This document shows, piece by piece, positions 10,946-22,100 of a stretch of 64,000 nucleotides of DNA (its first letter is position 1; each line of letters opens with the position of its first letter). The position numbers and the translations under genes were made by a program. The notes under the pieces are model-generated. The model saw nothing but the letters and a program-made list of their open reading frames with translations, was not told the DNA's origin and ran no database searches. Source of the stretch: Hymenopus coronatus (lineage: Eukaryota > Arthropoda > Insecta > Mantodea > Hymenopodidae); the NCBI GenBank assembly GCA_030762935.1, contig CM060880.1, positions 10,388,501 through 10,452,500 of the forward strand, written 5' to 3'.

Positions 10946-12458
10946 ACAGTTAGAGGACCATACCTCATGTTGCCATAAGGGTTGCCTATTGGCACAAAGC
11001 GGACGGCAGGTATAAGTTATTCACAGTTTTGTTCGTGTCTGTGTATTTTAGGATTTGGATACTGTAAAATCGCTCTCCTCTTCCACCTACTTTTCAGATG
11101 GTCACAAACTGTATAATGTTTCTAAATATTTAAAAGCTGACGTTAGAAATAGCTTTTTTCATATTCATGTCACCAAATTTCAAATCCATTTCGTTGTAGT
11201 TGTTATCAGAGACTACTTTACAGCAAATATGGCAGATTTTATCCCTAATATCCCCTTGGGATAGATGGAGAAGGTTAAAATATTTTAAAACTCGGTATTT
11301 TGGGGGGTTGAGGTGATTATATATGGTTCATGTCACCACATTTTCCTCAAATTACGCTGAATTATCGATAGATATTGCCAGTATGATTTTAACAAAACAG
11401 AGTACAACTTCTAGAAACTGATACATCCCTATTTTCAACCCCTAACATGCAAATCAACTTTCTTCCACCTAACTATATGAAATTTGGTACGCTTATACGT
11501 ACTATAGAGCTCAAAGAAAATATATAAACTACTTTACAATCATAAAAACTACACCTACCGTATTTTTAAACCCCTTATACAAAAATCTGCATTATGTAAA
11601 CATATGATCAAAATGTTGCACAATTATGCAATAGAAGTTGGCAAAAATAATGGTTTTCTCACATTTTAACATATTATACGTATATAAAACTGCGCCGCTT
11701 GGTCAGCCAGGATATATATTAATTCAGTTAACTTGGTTAAAATAGCAATATACCACTCAACTTCAAAAATACCCATGTTTTTCAAATCCTTATATACAAA
11801 GTGTCACTATTTGGAATGCTGGGTAAGACAGATATGAGGGTTAAAGAAGAGGATTCACCATAAAAATCGTATAGATAATTATGCAATAATTTCATAAAGC
11901 AAAGAGGGAGGTAAATTAAATTAATTCCGCACAGGAATTACCTAAGCAAGGTCGGCAAGCCAACTAGTGCTGTATAAAATGTTGCAGTTTAACAGCACCA
12001 ATAAATTAACGCCATTTTAATTCAGCGGACCGCTTTATTTAAGTTTGGTTATGTGTGCAGACACTTACTTAAAGTGAGATACACTAAAAGTACAAACAAC
12101 GTGGGAGAAGTTCTGTTCTCGAAAGAACGCAGTTTCAAGGTTAGGGGATAGGTCTGTCAAGTCACTATGACCAAAAAAACCTGTATCGCTGTTAAAATGC
12201 ATCCCACACATACATTTTCTGTTTGCTTTCTTTGATGGATACCATGAGATTCAGAAATGTTTACTTGTTAAACAGGCCCATCTGCATGTTAACAGTGACA
12301 TCATCCTGCTGTATGTTCGCGAACTCATTCACTGGAGCCTATATAATCTGATTTTGTCAGTGGTTGGTTTGATGAAATAGATTGTAAAGGTAAACTAACG
12401 ACTTTCTTTTATCAGAATTGTTTGATGAAGTAAAGTATATAAAAATATAAGTAAAAAT
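10946..12458. other. Unassigned AT-rich sequence
   Basis: No coding frame or element ends recognised. Phrases such as CAAATTTCAAATCC and GAAATTTGGTACGC hint at an old repeat without another copy in the window. Confidence 0.3.
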
Positions 12459-12727
12459 AATATGAAATGTTCCATTCACATGATTTTCTCTACATCTCTG
12501 CTACAAATTATTGCTAAAAAAACTTGTTTTTCTATTTACTTCATGTTATCGAGAAAAAAATAGCAGAAATGGTCTTATTACTTGTTTCCATTTAAGTAGG
12601 AGAGAAATAAGGGAGTACTATAGGCTAAAGCGATAGTCAAAAGCTAGTTGGTATTTACCTGAAGTTCCTTTATTTTTATGGACAGGAATTGACAAATTTC
12701 CGCATGAGAAACTAATAACAAGGAATA

Positions 12728-12783
<56 letters not shown>

Positions 12784-13330
12784 GGCCAACTCCATGAAAA
12801 AATGTTTATAATATAAACTGTGTGTTTTAACGAGCTCTACATTTTTGAGCGGTAACTTTTTTCTATCTCTTACCAGTTTACCAGTTATACAAAACTACGC
12901 AAAATTCATCCAGAATAAACATGTCTTCAGATCTTATTCCTAGAAAATTGAAGATATACATTTTATTTGTCGTGTAAGTATCTTAAATATAAGAGATATT
13001 AATCAAAATCGTTAGAGCTAATTTTGAGAAAATAAAAATTTTCGAATTTTTTTCCATATAAAGGCTGGTTGGGGGAGGGGGAATTTTCTTGAAAATCTTC
13101 GTGTCGCATCCTTGGAAGATACCAAACTTAAATACCAAGTTTGGTATTTAACAGTCTTTCGTTTTTGAGCTATGCTTTCCACAGACACACACGAACCTTT
13201 TTCCAAAAATGCTTTTTTGGATTCAGGGTCTCAAAACATTATTTCCGGTGAAATCTCAGTATCGACTTTTTGGGTGTAATACAATCCTTCTCTATTCACT
13301 ATGTACATAGTACGTGCAGAGAGAGTAATA
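12459..13330 (-). repeat. Palindrome-ended dispersed repeat, copy 6 (full length)
   Basis: From AATGTTCCATTCACATGATT to the palindromic end CACTATGTACATAGTACGTG at 13297-13316. It carries a 50-base poly(A) at 12731-12780 in place of the usual five or so A's, and a short CAGACACACACGA where copy 1 has its microsatellite. Confidence 0.85.
12731..12780. repeat. Poly(A), 50 bases
   Basis: Uninterrupted A run inside copy 6 of the dispersed repeat. It sits between AGGAATATCT and CCGGCCAACTCC, where other copies have a short A run. It is internal, so not a retrotransposon tail. Confidence 0.9.
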
Positions 13331-13537
13331 AGAAAAATATAAGTAAAGGAATACTAATTTTGGCTTCATTTTATCAACATTCGTAGACCACGGAAACCCT
13401 TCATCACAAAAGAAGCGTGATAGACATTGTAGAGTGCTTATCTCATCTTACAGTTGCTTATCGTCTCCATTCATCAACCGCTTAGAACAAGTGCTCCCCA
13501 CTTCCTATGAAATGAATATTCAAACCTAACCTGCAAT

Positions 13538-13735
13538 TTGTCTGGGTGGCTCAGTTGGTTAGGTGCTGGCCTTCCCGTCCAAGGTTGCGGACTCAAACCC
13601 GGCCCAGACCGACGGTTTTTAAGTGTCCGACAGCCTCAGCTCAGTAGATTTACTGGCATATAAAATAACTCCTGCGCGACGAAATTCCGGCACACTGGAG
13701 GCGCTGATGTGAACCTGGCATTGACAGCAGTATTA
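13538..13735 (+). mobile_element. tRNA-headed SINE, family A (best copy)
   Basis: TCTGGGTGGCTCAGTTGGTT (A box), then GGACTCAAACC (B box) and GGCCCAGACC closing the head. The body follows: AGTGTCCGACAGCCTCAGCT, GTAGATTTACTGGCATATAA, GACGAAATTCCGGCAC, GGCGCTGATGTGAACC. It is too diverged for a functional tRNA and has no clean cloverleaf. Confidence 0.75.
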
Positions 13736-13739
13736 ACAA

Positions 13740-14510
13740 ACAAGATAGTATTTTAACATTTAAGTTTGAATACGAAGACATTGGTGATAGAGGAAGCTGT
13801 CCCTGAAAAGGTAACCGTTGAGCCTGTTATATGAGAGTGCTAATTGCTTACAACCCGTTCCCTAAAAGCACAAACCCCCACAAAAATCAGTCATATCAGC
13901 TCAATAGTTGTATCCAAGGGCAAGTGCTCATCACAAGCCTACCTCCGTTCAGAGAACAAACGTAAGAATCGAAGCGCAGATACCTACTTAGTGAAGTGAG
14001 GTTAAAGGCGGCTTAAAGGAAAGTGAATCTATTGAAAGGCAATTTTAACCTCGCGTCGCCTATAAAACTGGACCGAGGAAAATCGGAAACTGCAGCCTTC
14101 TGAATGCAATCAAACGCTGCGAAAAGTGATTGGACTTCTTTATTCTATTACTTTTTCTACTATGTACTTATGGTAGGATGTATGCTATTGGAATGGAGAA
14201 GGAACGTCTGGCCTCATTATGGACCGATTGTGGCAGAAATGAGATACCAGGCTGTATGCAGACAGGTCCACAGAGATGCGTGGAAGTCCTGACATTTCCA
14301 TCGACCCCCCGCGACACCCTAGCAAGTGAGACAGCTCACTCAGATGCCTACGGAAATCTTTCCATAGTGCAAGTTACTGTACCATCTGTCCGGTACCGCC
14401 GACACAGTAAGACCCGAAAGCACATCTGAAACATGAAAGGGAAATGACATGAGAGGAAACAAGGGAAAGCAGAATCATTGTAGAATACACCACCCCGGCA
14501 TTCGTCTTGT
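13740..14510. other. Unassigned, probably SINE body and unique DNA
   Basis: A 99-codon + strand frame (14130-14429) overlaps sequence that, read on the other strand, continues from the SINE head at 14515-14600. I do not treat it as a gene. Confidence 0.3.
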
Positions 14511-14514
14511 CGAC

Positions 14515-14600
14515 CAGGGGAAAGAGTGAGCGGTCGTTGGGAATCGAACCTGGGACATTACGAATGCTAGCCTCGCGCAGAGACTCGCTACTACTTATAA
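14515..14600 (-). mobile_element. tRNA-headed SINE, family C (head)
   Basis: On the - strand a perfect B box (GGTTCGATTCCC) follows GCGAGGCTAGCATTCGTAAT, and the body continues CTTTCCCCTGGTCGACAAG and CCGGGGTGGTGTATTCTAC. Confidence 0.5.
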
Positions 14601-14624
14601 TAAAATACTGGATGTCAATATTTT

Positions 14625-14880
14625 ATCGGGAATATATGTTTTGAGGAGCCCTGAATAAAAAATAATACTTTTACTTTAACTGCCAGGTAATGATAGATAG
14701 ATATCGCATTGAATTCAAAATGAAATATCTAGATGTCGTTGGAAATACATTTTTGAGACAGCCTTAATCCAAACAAAAAGCTTTTAAAAAGAAGAATTTT
14801 TATTAAAAAAAAAGTGTGTTTGTGTCTATGATCAGCATAACTCAAAAACGAAATGTCTTAGGGTGGGGTAGTTTTCCCAG
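14625..14880 (+). repeat. Palindrome-ended dispersed repeat, copy 7 (broken)
   Basis: GGGAATATATGTTTTGAGG and CCTGAATAAAAAATAA appear, then a second partial run: GGAAATACATTTTTGAGACA, GTGTGTTTGTGTCTATG, AGCATAACTCAAAAACGAAA. Confidence 0.55.
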
Positions 14881-14919
14881 GCCAAATTTATTCCTTATCC
14901 TTCGCAGAGTCTGGAAGTA

Positions 14920-14965
14920 TGAATGTGTGTGTGTGTGTGTGTGTGCGTGTGCGTGTGCGTGCGCG
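14920..14965. repeat. (TG)n microsatellite
   Basis: TG and CGTGTG units, about 45 bases. Confidence 0.85.
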
Positions 14966-16101
14966 AAATGACGGTGTAAATTGAATAAAAACAAATAAAT
15001 GCACTATATAATTCAGCTATGAAGGCATTTGTAATACTTGCAAGCGAGGTTGCACTAATACATAAAGAGAAACTATGCATCTAGAGTGAAATTTGTTTAG
15101 TTTAATGTACGCAACAAACATCTATATAATATTTTTCGTTAGACAATTTATGCATCAGTATCAGCACCATTATTATCATCATCAGCAGCAGCAGCATCGA
15201 CAGTTTTGTTGTTGATGCTGAGGGATCGGTTGCAGTTATATCAACTTACTCAAACTATTGTGCAGATACTATTTGAAATTTCCAGGGACATCCGAGTTTC
15301 AAAGTTTTTTTGAACCACAGAATGTTTACCCACGAGCCGCTACTGTTCAGTGCAGAGTACAGTTAAGGAGTGATTTGTGACTCGATGATTCAATTGTGAT
15401 TCGATTCGGCGGATGTTATACTGTGTTGTTAAACAATTTAATCTCGAGTTTCATCGAATTTCAAGATAAATAATTTCATCGTAAATGAAAACCTCAACTT
15501 TAATGTTAATCTGATCATTTTCTAGCTTCATCTTCCTTGCGTGCAGTGTCTTAATGTCTAATAAAGTGAGTTTGGAAGTAACGTTTAAAATTAAACTTAT
15601 CCTTAAAAAGTGCTTTCAGTTCAATTTTCAGTTTAAAGTTTAGTTAAAATAACGCGTATAAAATATTTGATGATTTGACATAATGACAATGCATGTGGCT
15701 TACTGCATAGCACACTTTAATCAGCTTGTACTGGGGAAACTATTCTCAAAATTTTACTTTGATAACATTTAATAGAAATCACGACCTAACAGCATAATTT
15801 CCATTGAATTAAATAAACTGATTTGTATACTCCAAACAGCTATACTAGATAGTAGGACCATAGGATGTTCGAGCCTTTCCCATATTAAATCGTCAGAGTT
15901 TCTGGTATTGGTACCGAACGGTATTTAGTGCGGTTTTCTGGTTATGGACTGTTGGCAGGGTTGGCAGTACTGTATATTGTTACAACCTTCATGTTTCTGT
16001 TGATCTGTTCCAACCGTAATGTCAAAATAACTCATAAAGATCAACTATTTTAGCTGTATCTACAATAAAACGAAATATATAAAATAACACAAATAATCGA
16101 A
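14966..16101 (+). promoter_or_regulatory. INTS9 upstream region, no defined promoter element
   Basis: This 1.1 kb must hold the INTS9 5' UTR and promoter if the gene is transcribed from nearby. I see no clear TATA-initiator pair or CpG cluster; a short (CAG)n is at 15183-15195. Confidence 0.3.
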
Positions 16102-16110
16102 ATGAAACTG
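16102..16110 (+). CDS. INTS9: INTS9 coding exon 1 (Met-Lys-Leu only)
   Basis: ATG AAA CTG is followed directly by a strong donor, GTAAGG. Exon 2 begins in phase 0 with Tyr-Cys-Leu-Ser, so the joined start MKLYCLS matches the known INTS9 N-terminus. The longer in-frame start that runs through the intron before exon 2 is therefore rejected. Confidence 0.85.
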
Positions 16111-19100
16111 GTAAGGTGGTAATTCCCTAAATTTGAGTAATCATACTTTTCTGTAGGGTAGTATAGTTGAAGTATTTATAACCTCAAATTGATTAGTCTA
16201 AGTATACTTAATATTCGAATACCTATATATTAACAATTACTTTGTTTACTTTATTTCTTCAGTATTGCTTGAGCAGCGATCCAAATAGACCATGCCACGT
16301 TCTCCGATTCAAAGAAATCACATTAATGTTGGATTGTGGCTTGTCAACTCAAACGGTCCTCAATTTTCTACCACTGCCACTGGTTCCGAACCCACGATTA
16401 AACAATTTACCGGGGTGGATGCCAAGAGATGTAACAGATCCACAACTGGAAGGTGTAAGTTTTTTTTTTTTTTTTTTTGGTAGTGTTTAACGCCCGCTTT
16501 AAAGGATTAAGTTGATGCACTGCTAACTTCATATATACATACATACAACATTCTTTAACATGCAGTAAAGGTTCTGATCAAATTCTGTCTGTGCAGGAAC
16601 TCAAGGAATGCTGCGGAAGAGTATTTGTTGACTCACCTCCAGAATTCTTTCCACCACAACCAAAGATAATTGATTTTGCCGAGGTGGACGTAATACTAAT
16701 CTCAAATTACTTGTGTATGCTAGCTCTTCCATTCATTACGGAAGAGACAGGATTTACAGGTGTGGTTTACGCCACAGAACCAACTCTTCAGATAGGCAGG
16801 TAAGTCTTCTGGGTAAACATATCCCTTGGAAACACTTCGGGTAATTATTTACAATTTGGGCAGCTCTCTCCCTGCGACTTATGCCAGTTTTGCACTCTAA
16901 CGGGACCGGTGTGGTTAGAGAGGGATTATGGGGTGGGGAGATGGTTTAAAAAATGTTGTATCCATTGCGCTGTTAGGAGTTGTTGGAAATATCGATAATG
17001 AGGTACTACCACAATATAAAATTAGAAACATAATTTTATATACACACACTAACCTAAACGGATTGGAACCTAACCTCGCGCTAAATTTGAAATCCACAGG
17101 CTTTGAAATTGTCATCATAAATACAAAGTCAATCAATCGCACTTAGTTTCATTCGATTTTAAAGTGGCCAAAGTTCTGCATAATAAAATTCACTGAACAG
17201 CTGAATCTGCGTGAAACATACTTGTCATACATTAGCATAGCGTCTAGCAACATATGCCGGTGTTGCATTCCACAACACTGTTTGCTTGCCGCCAACAATG
17301 AAACTCAGGTTTTAGGCACTTTAATGTGTAGTATTATTATATATTTACATTGCAAAAGTACTACAAGACTTCTTTATTTATATCCTACTCCTTCTAGGCA
17401 GCATACTTCATAAATATTCACAAAAAAGGATCGCTATGCGCACGTAATAAATTAGCGTTTAACTTAATTACGGAGCTTTTCCGATAAAAAAAAATGGGTG
17501 AAAACGTAACAAGTATAAACCAAACTTACAGTCAAACCACAATTTGTTTAATTTCTAGAGGGGCCCAAGTCCTCTATAATTACCACACTTTGTTCTAACC
17601 CATAAAGCTAACTGTTTTAAGATATTTTATGTGACAGGCTGTTTCTAGAGGAGTTGGTGCAACATATTGAACAGACTCCAAAAGCAACCATTGCGAGTCA
17701 CTGGAAGGACCATTTACATCTTCTTCCCCCTCCCCTTTGTGATAGTCAGAAACCTCGTAGCTGGCGACACATATACAACATGAAAGCTGTCAACAGCAGT
17801 CTTTCAAGAATTCAGGTAATGTTGATTAATATTGGCATGCTAAACGTAAATAAAAACAGGGCATTTCAGGGGGTCCTAAGACATGTATTTCTGGTGAAGT
17901 TTTTGAGTGGAATACAGTACTTCCTCTATACATAGTACTTGTTGAGAAAGTAAAAACTGGGCTCCATTCAAAATACACTTTGAGATGTGGATGACATCAT
18001 GACACATGACTAGTTTCTTTTTCAATTCATAGCTGTTGATCAACTCAAAATATTGCATCACTGTATCATGTGATTAAATCTTCAAATATCATTGGCTCAT
18101 ACCATTGGTCAGAACAATTAACCAATTAGCTCATATCTTCTGGATGACTAATAGCTGTGGGTTTACCTTGTAAGACACGAAAATGTTCTAAATCTGAGAA
18201 ATTAGTAACTATTTTAAACATTAGCTTCTCAAGAACCAAGCACTTCAGAAAAATAATCCAAATAGAACTATGGCTCAAAATTAACATTAAGTACATTCTA
18301 TCTTCAGAAAAAATATGAAATCTGTTTATAGTTAAGAGTAAATTTACCAAAAATCTTAATGTTGTAGTTGGGGAGAGTGTTTAGTTTGGTGACAGAAGTA
18401 GTCCTCAAATATTATGGTATTTTGGTAACTTTTGTTTCAGATGGTTGGCTACAACGAGAAGCTAGATGTGTATGGTGCTATTGGTGTAATGGCAGTTAGC
18501 TCTGGGTACTGTCTGGGCTCCAGCAACTGGGTCATATCGTCACATTATGAGAAGATCACATATGTCAGTGGTTCGTCCACATTGACAACACATCCTCGAC
18601 CGATGGATCAGGCAGCGCTGAAGAATGCAAATGTTCTTATCCTGACAGGTCTTACACAGACCCCTACAGCAAACCCTGACTCAATGCTCGGAGAGCTCTG
18701 TATGACTGTTGCTAATACGCTACGTTGTGGGGGTAGTGTTCTCATCCCATGCTACCCATCAGGTGTGGTGTATGACCTGTTTGAATGTTTGTCGAGTCAT
18801 TTGGACAATTCTGGAATGACGACCATCCCCATGTTCTTCATATCTCCAGTGGCTGACACATCGCTGGCATATTCTAACATACTTGCTGAATGGTTGTCCA
18901 CAGCCAAACAGAATAAAGTGTATTTGCCAGAGGAACCATTTCCACATGCTTTTCTGGTGCGTAATGGGCGTCTTAAACATTTCAAACATATTTACACAGA
19001 AGGTTTCAGCACAGATTATCGGCAGCCTTGTGTGGTATTCTGTGGACATCCAAGTTTAAGGTTTGGAGATGCAGTACACTTTGTGGAACTATGGGGCTCC

Positions 19101-22100
19101 AATAGTCTCAATACTATTGTCTTCACAGGTAATATTGAGTCACAATTCTACAGTGAAACCTGCCAGTTGTTCTTCTGAAAAATGGAGGTGACATTAAAGT
19201 TACTTTCTCTACACGTAATATGTGCATAGTGTATAGAAAAGGTATCGAATTGTACCCAAAAATTTGATACTGAGATTTCACCAGAAATATATATTTTGAG
19301 ATCCTCTGAATAAAAAATAAAGCATTTTTAGAAAAATGTGTGTGTGTGTGTGTGTGGGCAGCATAGCTCAAAAATGAAAAGTCTGTCAAATGCCAAACTT
19401 GGTATTTAAAGTTCAGTATCTTCCAAGGCTGCGACATAAAGATTTTAAGGAAAACCAGACAAAGAAAAGAAAAAAATCAAAGACAGACACACACACGCTT
19501 TTCTAAAAATGCTTTTTTCAGACTCTGGAGACGTCAAAACATATATTTCTGGTGACATCTTGATATCAAATGTTTGGGTGTATCTCTATCCACTATATAC
19601 ATTGTACATAGGGCTAGAGAAAGTAAAAAGGAGTAGTGAATGAGTCAGTCACAATTATCTCCATGGATATTTACTTAGAGTACTACAATTTTAAAATTGT
19701 GAATTAAAGATGTGCCTTTTTTGACAATGTTATTTGTGTTCATTTCATTTCTATTTGTGAAATGCTCGATTGAGCATTTCCAACTTTCTATTTTGATTAT
19801 CTTTACAACATATCCCTACCTTTTTTGTTTTCTCTGACACAGTAATGTTATTATATTCCCCAAAAAATTCAATATATAGATTTTTCTGGAAATAAACAGA
19901 TTGATATTTTTTGAATTCCAAGTTGCATACAAAGAGCTTTTGCTAAAGTAATGAATGATATATCATAGCATAAATTGAGCTTTAATTGGTGGATTTTCAA
20001 CATTTCTATGATCATAATTAACAATGGTGTATTTGTTTCAGAACCAGATTTTCCTTATCTGGAGGCCCTTGCTCCATTCCAGCCACTGGCAATGAAAGCT
20101 GTACACTGTCCTATAGACACCAGTTTAAACTTTGCTCAGGCAAACAAACTGATTCGAGATCTAAAGCCAGGAACTCTGGTTATACCTGAGTGCTATACAC
20201 AGCCACCGGTAACAGCTCCACATCGCACAGATATCGTGGTCGAGAAGGGAGACCGTCCCCTCATTGCGTTCAAGAGAGATGAGGTTATTACGTTGCCACT
20301 GAAAAGGAAGCAAGGACGCGTGGAACTTGCTCCTGAGCTTGCACAATATCTGGTGCCAAATGAGATGCGGAATGGAGTTTCACTGGCTACGCTAACTGGA
20401 GGTCTCAGTGTTAAGGATAACAAACATGTCCTCAAGGTATCAGAACCATCATTTAACCAAAGAATTGAGTAGTTCTCTCTCTGAGTTTTTTTTAAATAAA
20501 AGGCACACACACATAAATATGTCTTTTGATGATCACTGTAGGTAATAATGATTTTTATTTTCTCTACATGTACTATGCACGTAGTGTATAGAGAAGGTAT
20601 TCTAATGCACACAAAAATTTGATACCGAGATTTCACTGGAAATACATATTTTGGGTCCCCCTGAATCCAAAATAAGCATTTTCAGAAAAAGGTCTGTGTG
20701 TGTGCATGTGTGTGTATGTCTGTGGACAGCATAGCTCAAAAATGAAAAAACCATTGAATACCAAATTTGGTATTTAAGTTTGGTATCTTCCAAGGATGTG
20801 ATACGAAGATTTTCAAGAAAATCCCACCACCCCCAACTACCCTTTACATGGAACTTTTATAAAAAGTTTTGATTTTCTCAAAAATGGCTCTTAACGATTT
20901 TTATTGAAATATTGTATATTAAAGATATTTACCTGACAAATAAAATGTATATCATGAATTTTCTGGGAATTGACTCTGAAGACAACTTTATTCTGGGTGA
21001 ATTTTACGGAATTTTACATAACTGCTAAACTGCAAGAGATGGACAAAAACTTATCACACAAAAAATGTAGAGCACGTTAAAACACACAATTTATGTAACA
21101 TACATTTTTTTTTGTGGAGTTGATCGTTTTTGAGATATTCCTTGATATTGGTTTCAGCTTTGAAAAACTTACACTTTTGTCATATGGGAATTTGTCAACT
21201 CCTGTCCATATAAACAAAGGAACTTCAGTCACATAGAAACCAGCTTTTGACTATCGCACTCCTTTATTTTGCTTCTAATTACAAGGAAGCAAGTAATAAG
21301 ACTATTTCTGCTAATTTTTTCTTCATTAGCATGAAATAAATAGAAGCATATGCATTTTAATGATTTTTGTTTGCAGAGATGTAGAGAAAGTCATGTAAAA
21401 GGAACACATCAGATTTTTTAATTGTAATTCTCAGAAAATGAACCTCCTAATAATTTCTTTGTAATCTATTATATGGAGCAAAACATATTTTGTTTTGTGA
21501 ATCTCTCTCTATGTTATGCATTCAGTTCTGATGCATTTTTGTTATGTCTCCTGAGTTGATTCACTATGAACCTCCATAACAACTGAAAAGTAAAATTGTT
21601 GCATTATTATTCTAACTTTCTTAGACATGTTTGAATTACAAACATTGCAGGTGCAAATGAACAATATGGTTAAGAAGAGTTCAAACCTGGTGGAAGACAT
21701 TTTGAACAAAAGACCCACCATGTACACTTGGGGTTCCCTCGACATAGACAACTTTGTCCTGAAGATAACACAAGAGGGTATAACTGATGCCAAAGTTGAT
21801 CAAAATGGTCCTGGATATACAATACACTTGGTAAGTCGATTAGCTTGACAGTGAATAAATCCTAGGTCCTCTCTTTTCTTGTGATGAATCATGTTACTTT
21901 TTTTAGATATTTACCATATTTTATATTCAGGTGCGTCTTATATTGAAACTGACATTAAAATGTCCGGTGTCTGATTTAAAATTCCTGACAGTCTTATGAG
22001 GGCTGTCACAGAAGTATCAGACCTGACATAGAGATAGCGGTTGTTTCCAACAACAATGGTAAAAAGTACCAACTTTAGAAAGCTTAAGTATGACAATTTT

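Noticed and set aside
13540..13610. A tRNA gene
   Set aside because: A and B boxes are present, but no full cloverleaf forms and a SINE body follows; other copies at 10880 and 61800 are equally degenerate.
14130..14429. 99-codon + strand frame
   Set aside because: Continuous with SINE body sequence on the other strand; no family resemblance.
16242..16490. Open frame starting with Met at 16242 as the INTS9 start
   Set aside because: The first residues come from the intron (polypyrimidine tract and acceptor). MKL from 16102 joined to exon 2 gives the family N-terminus.
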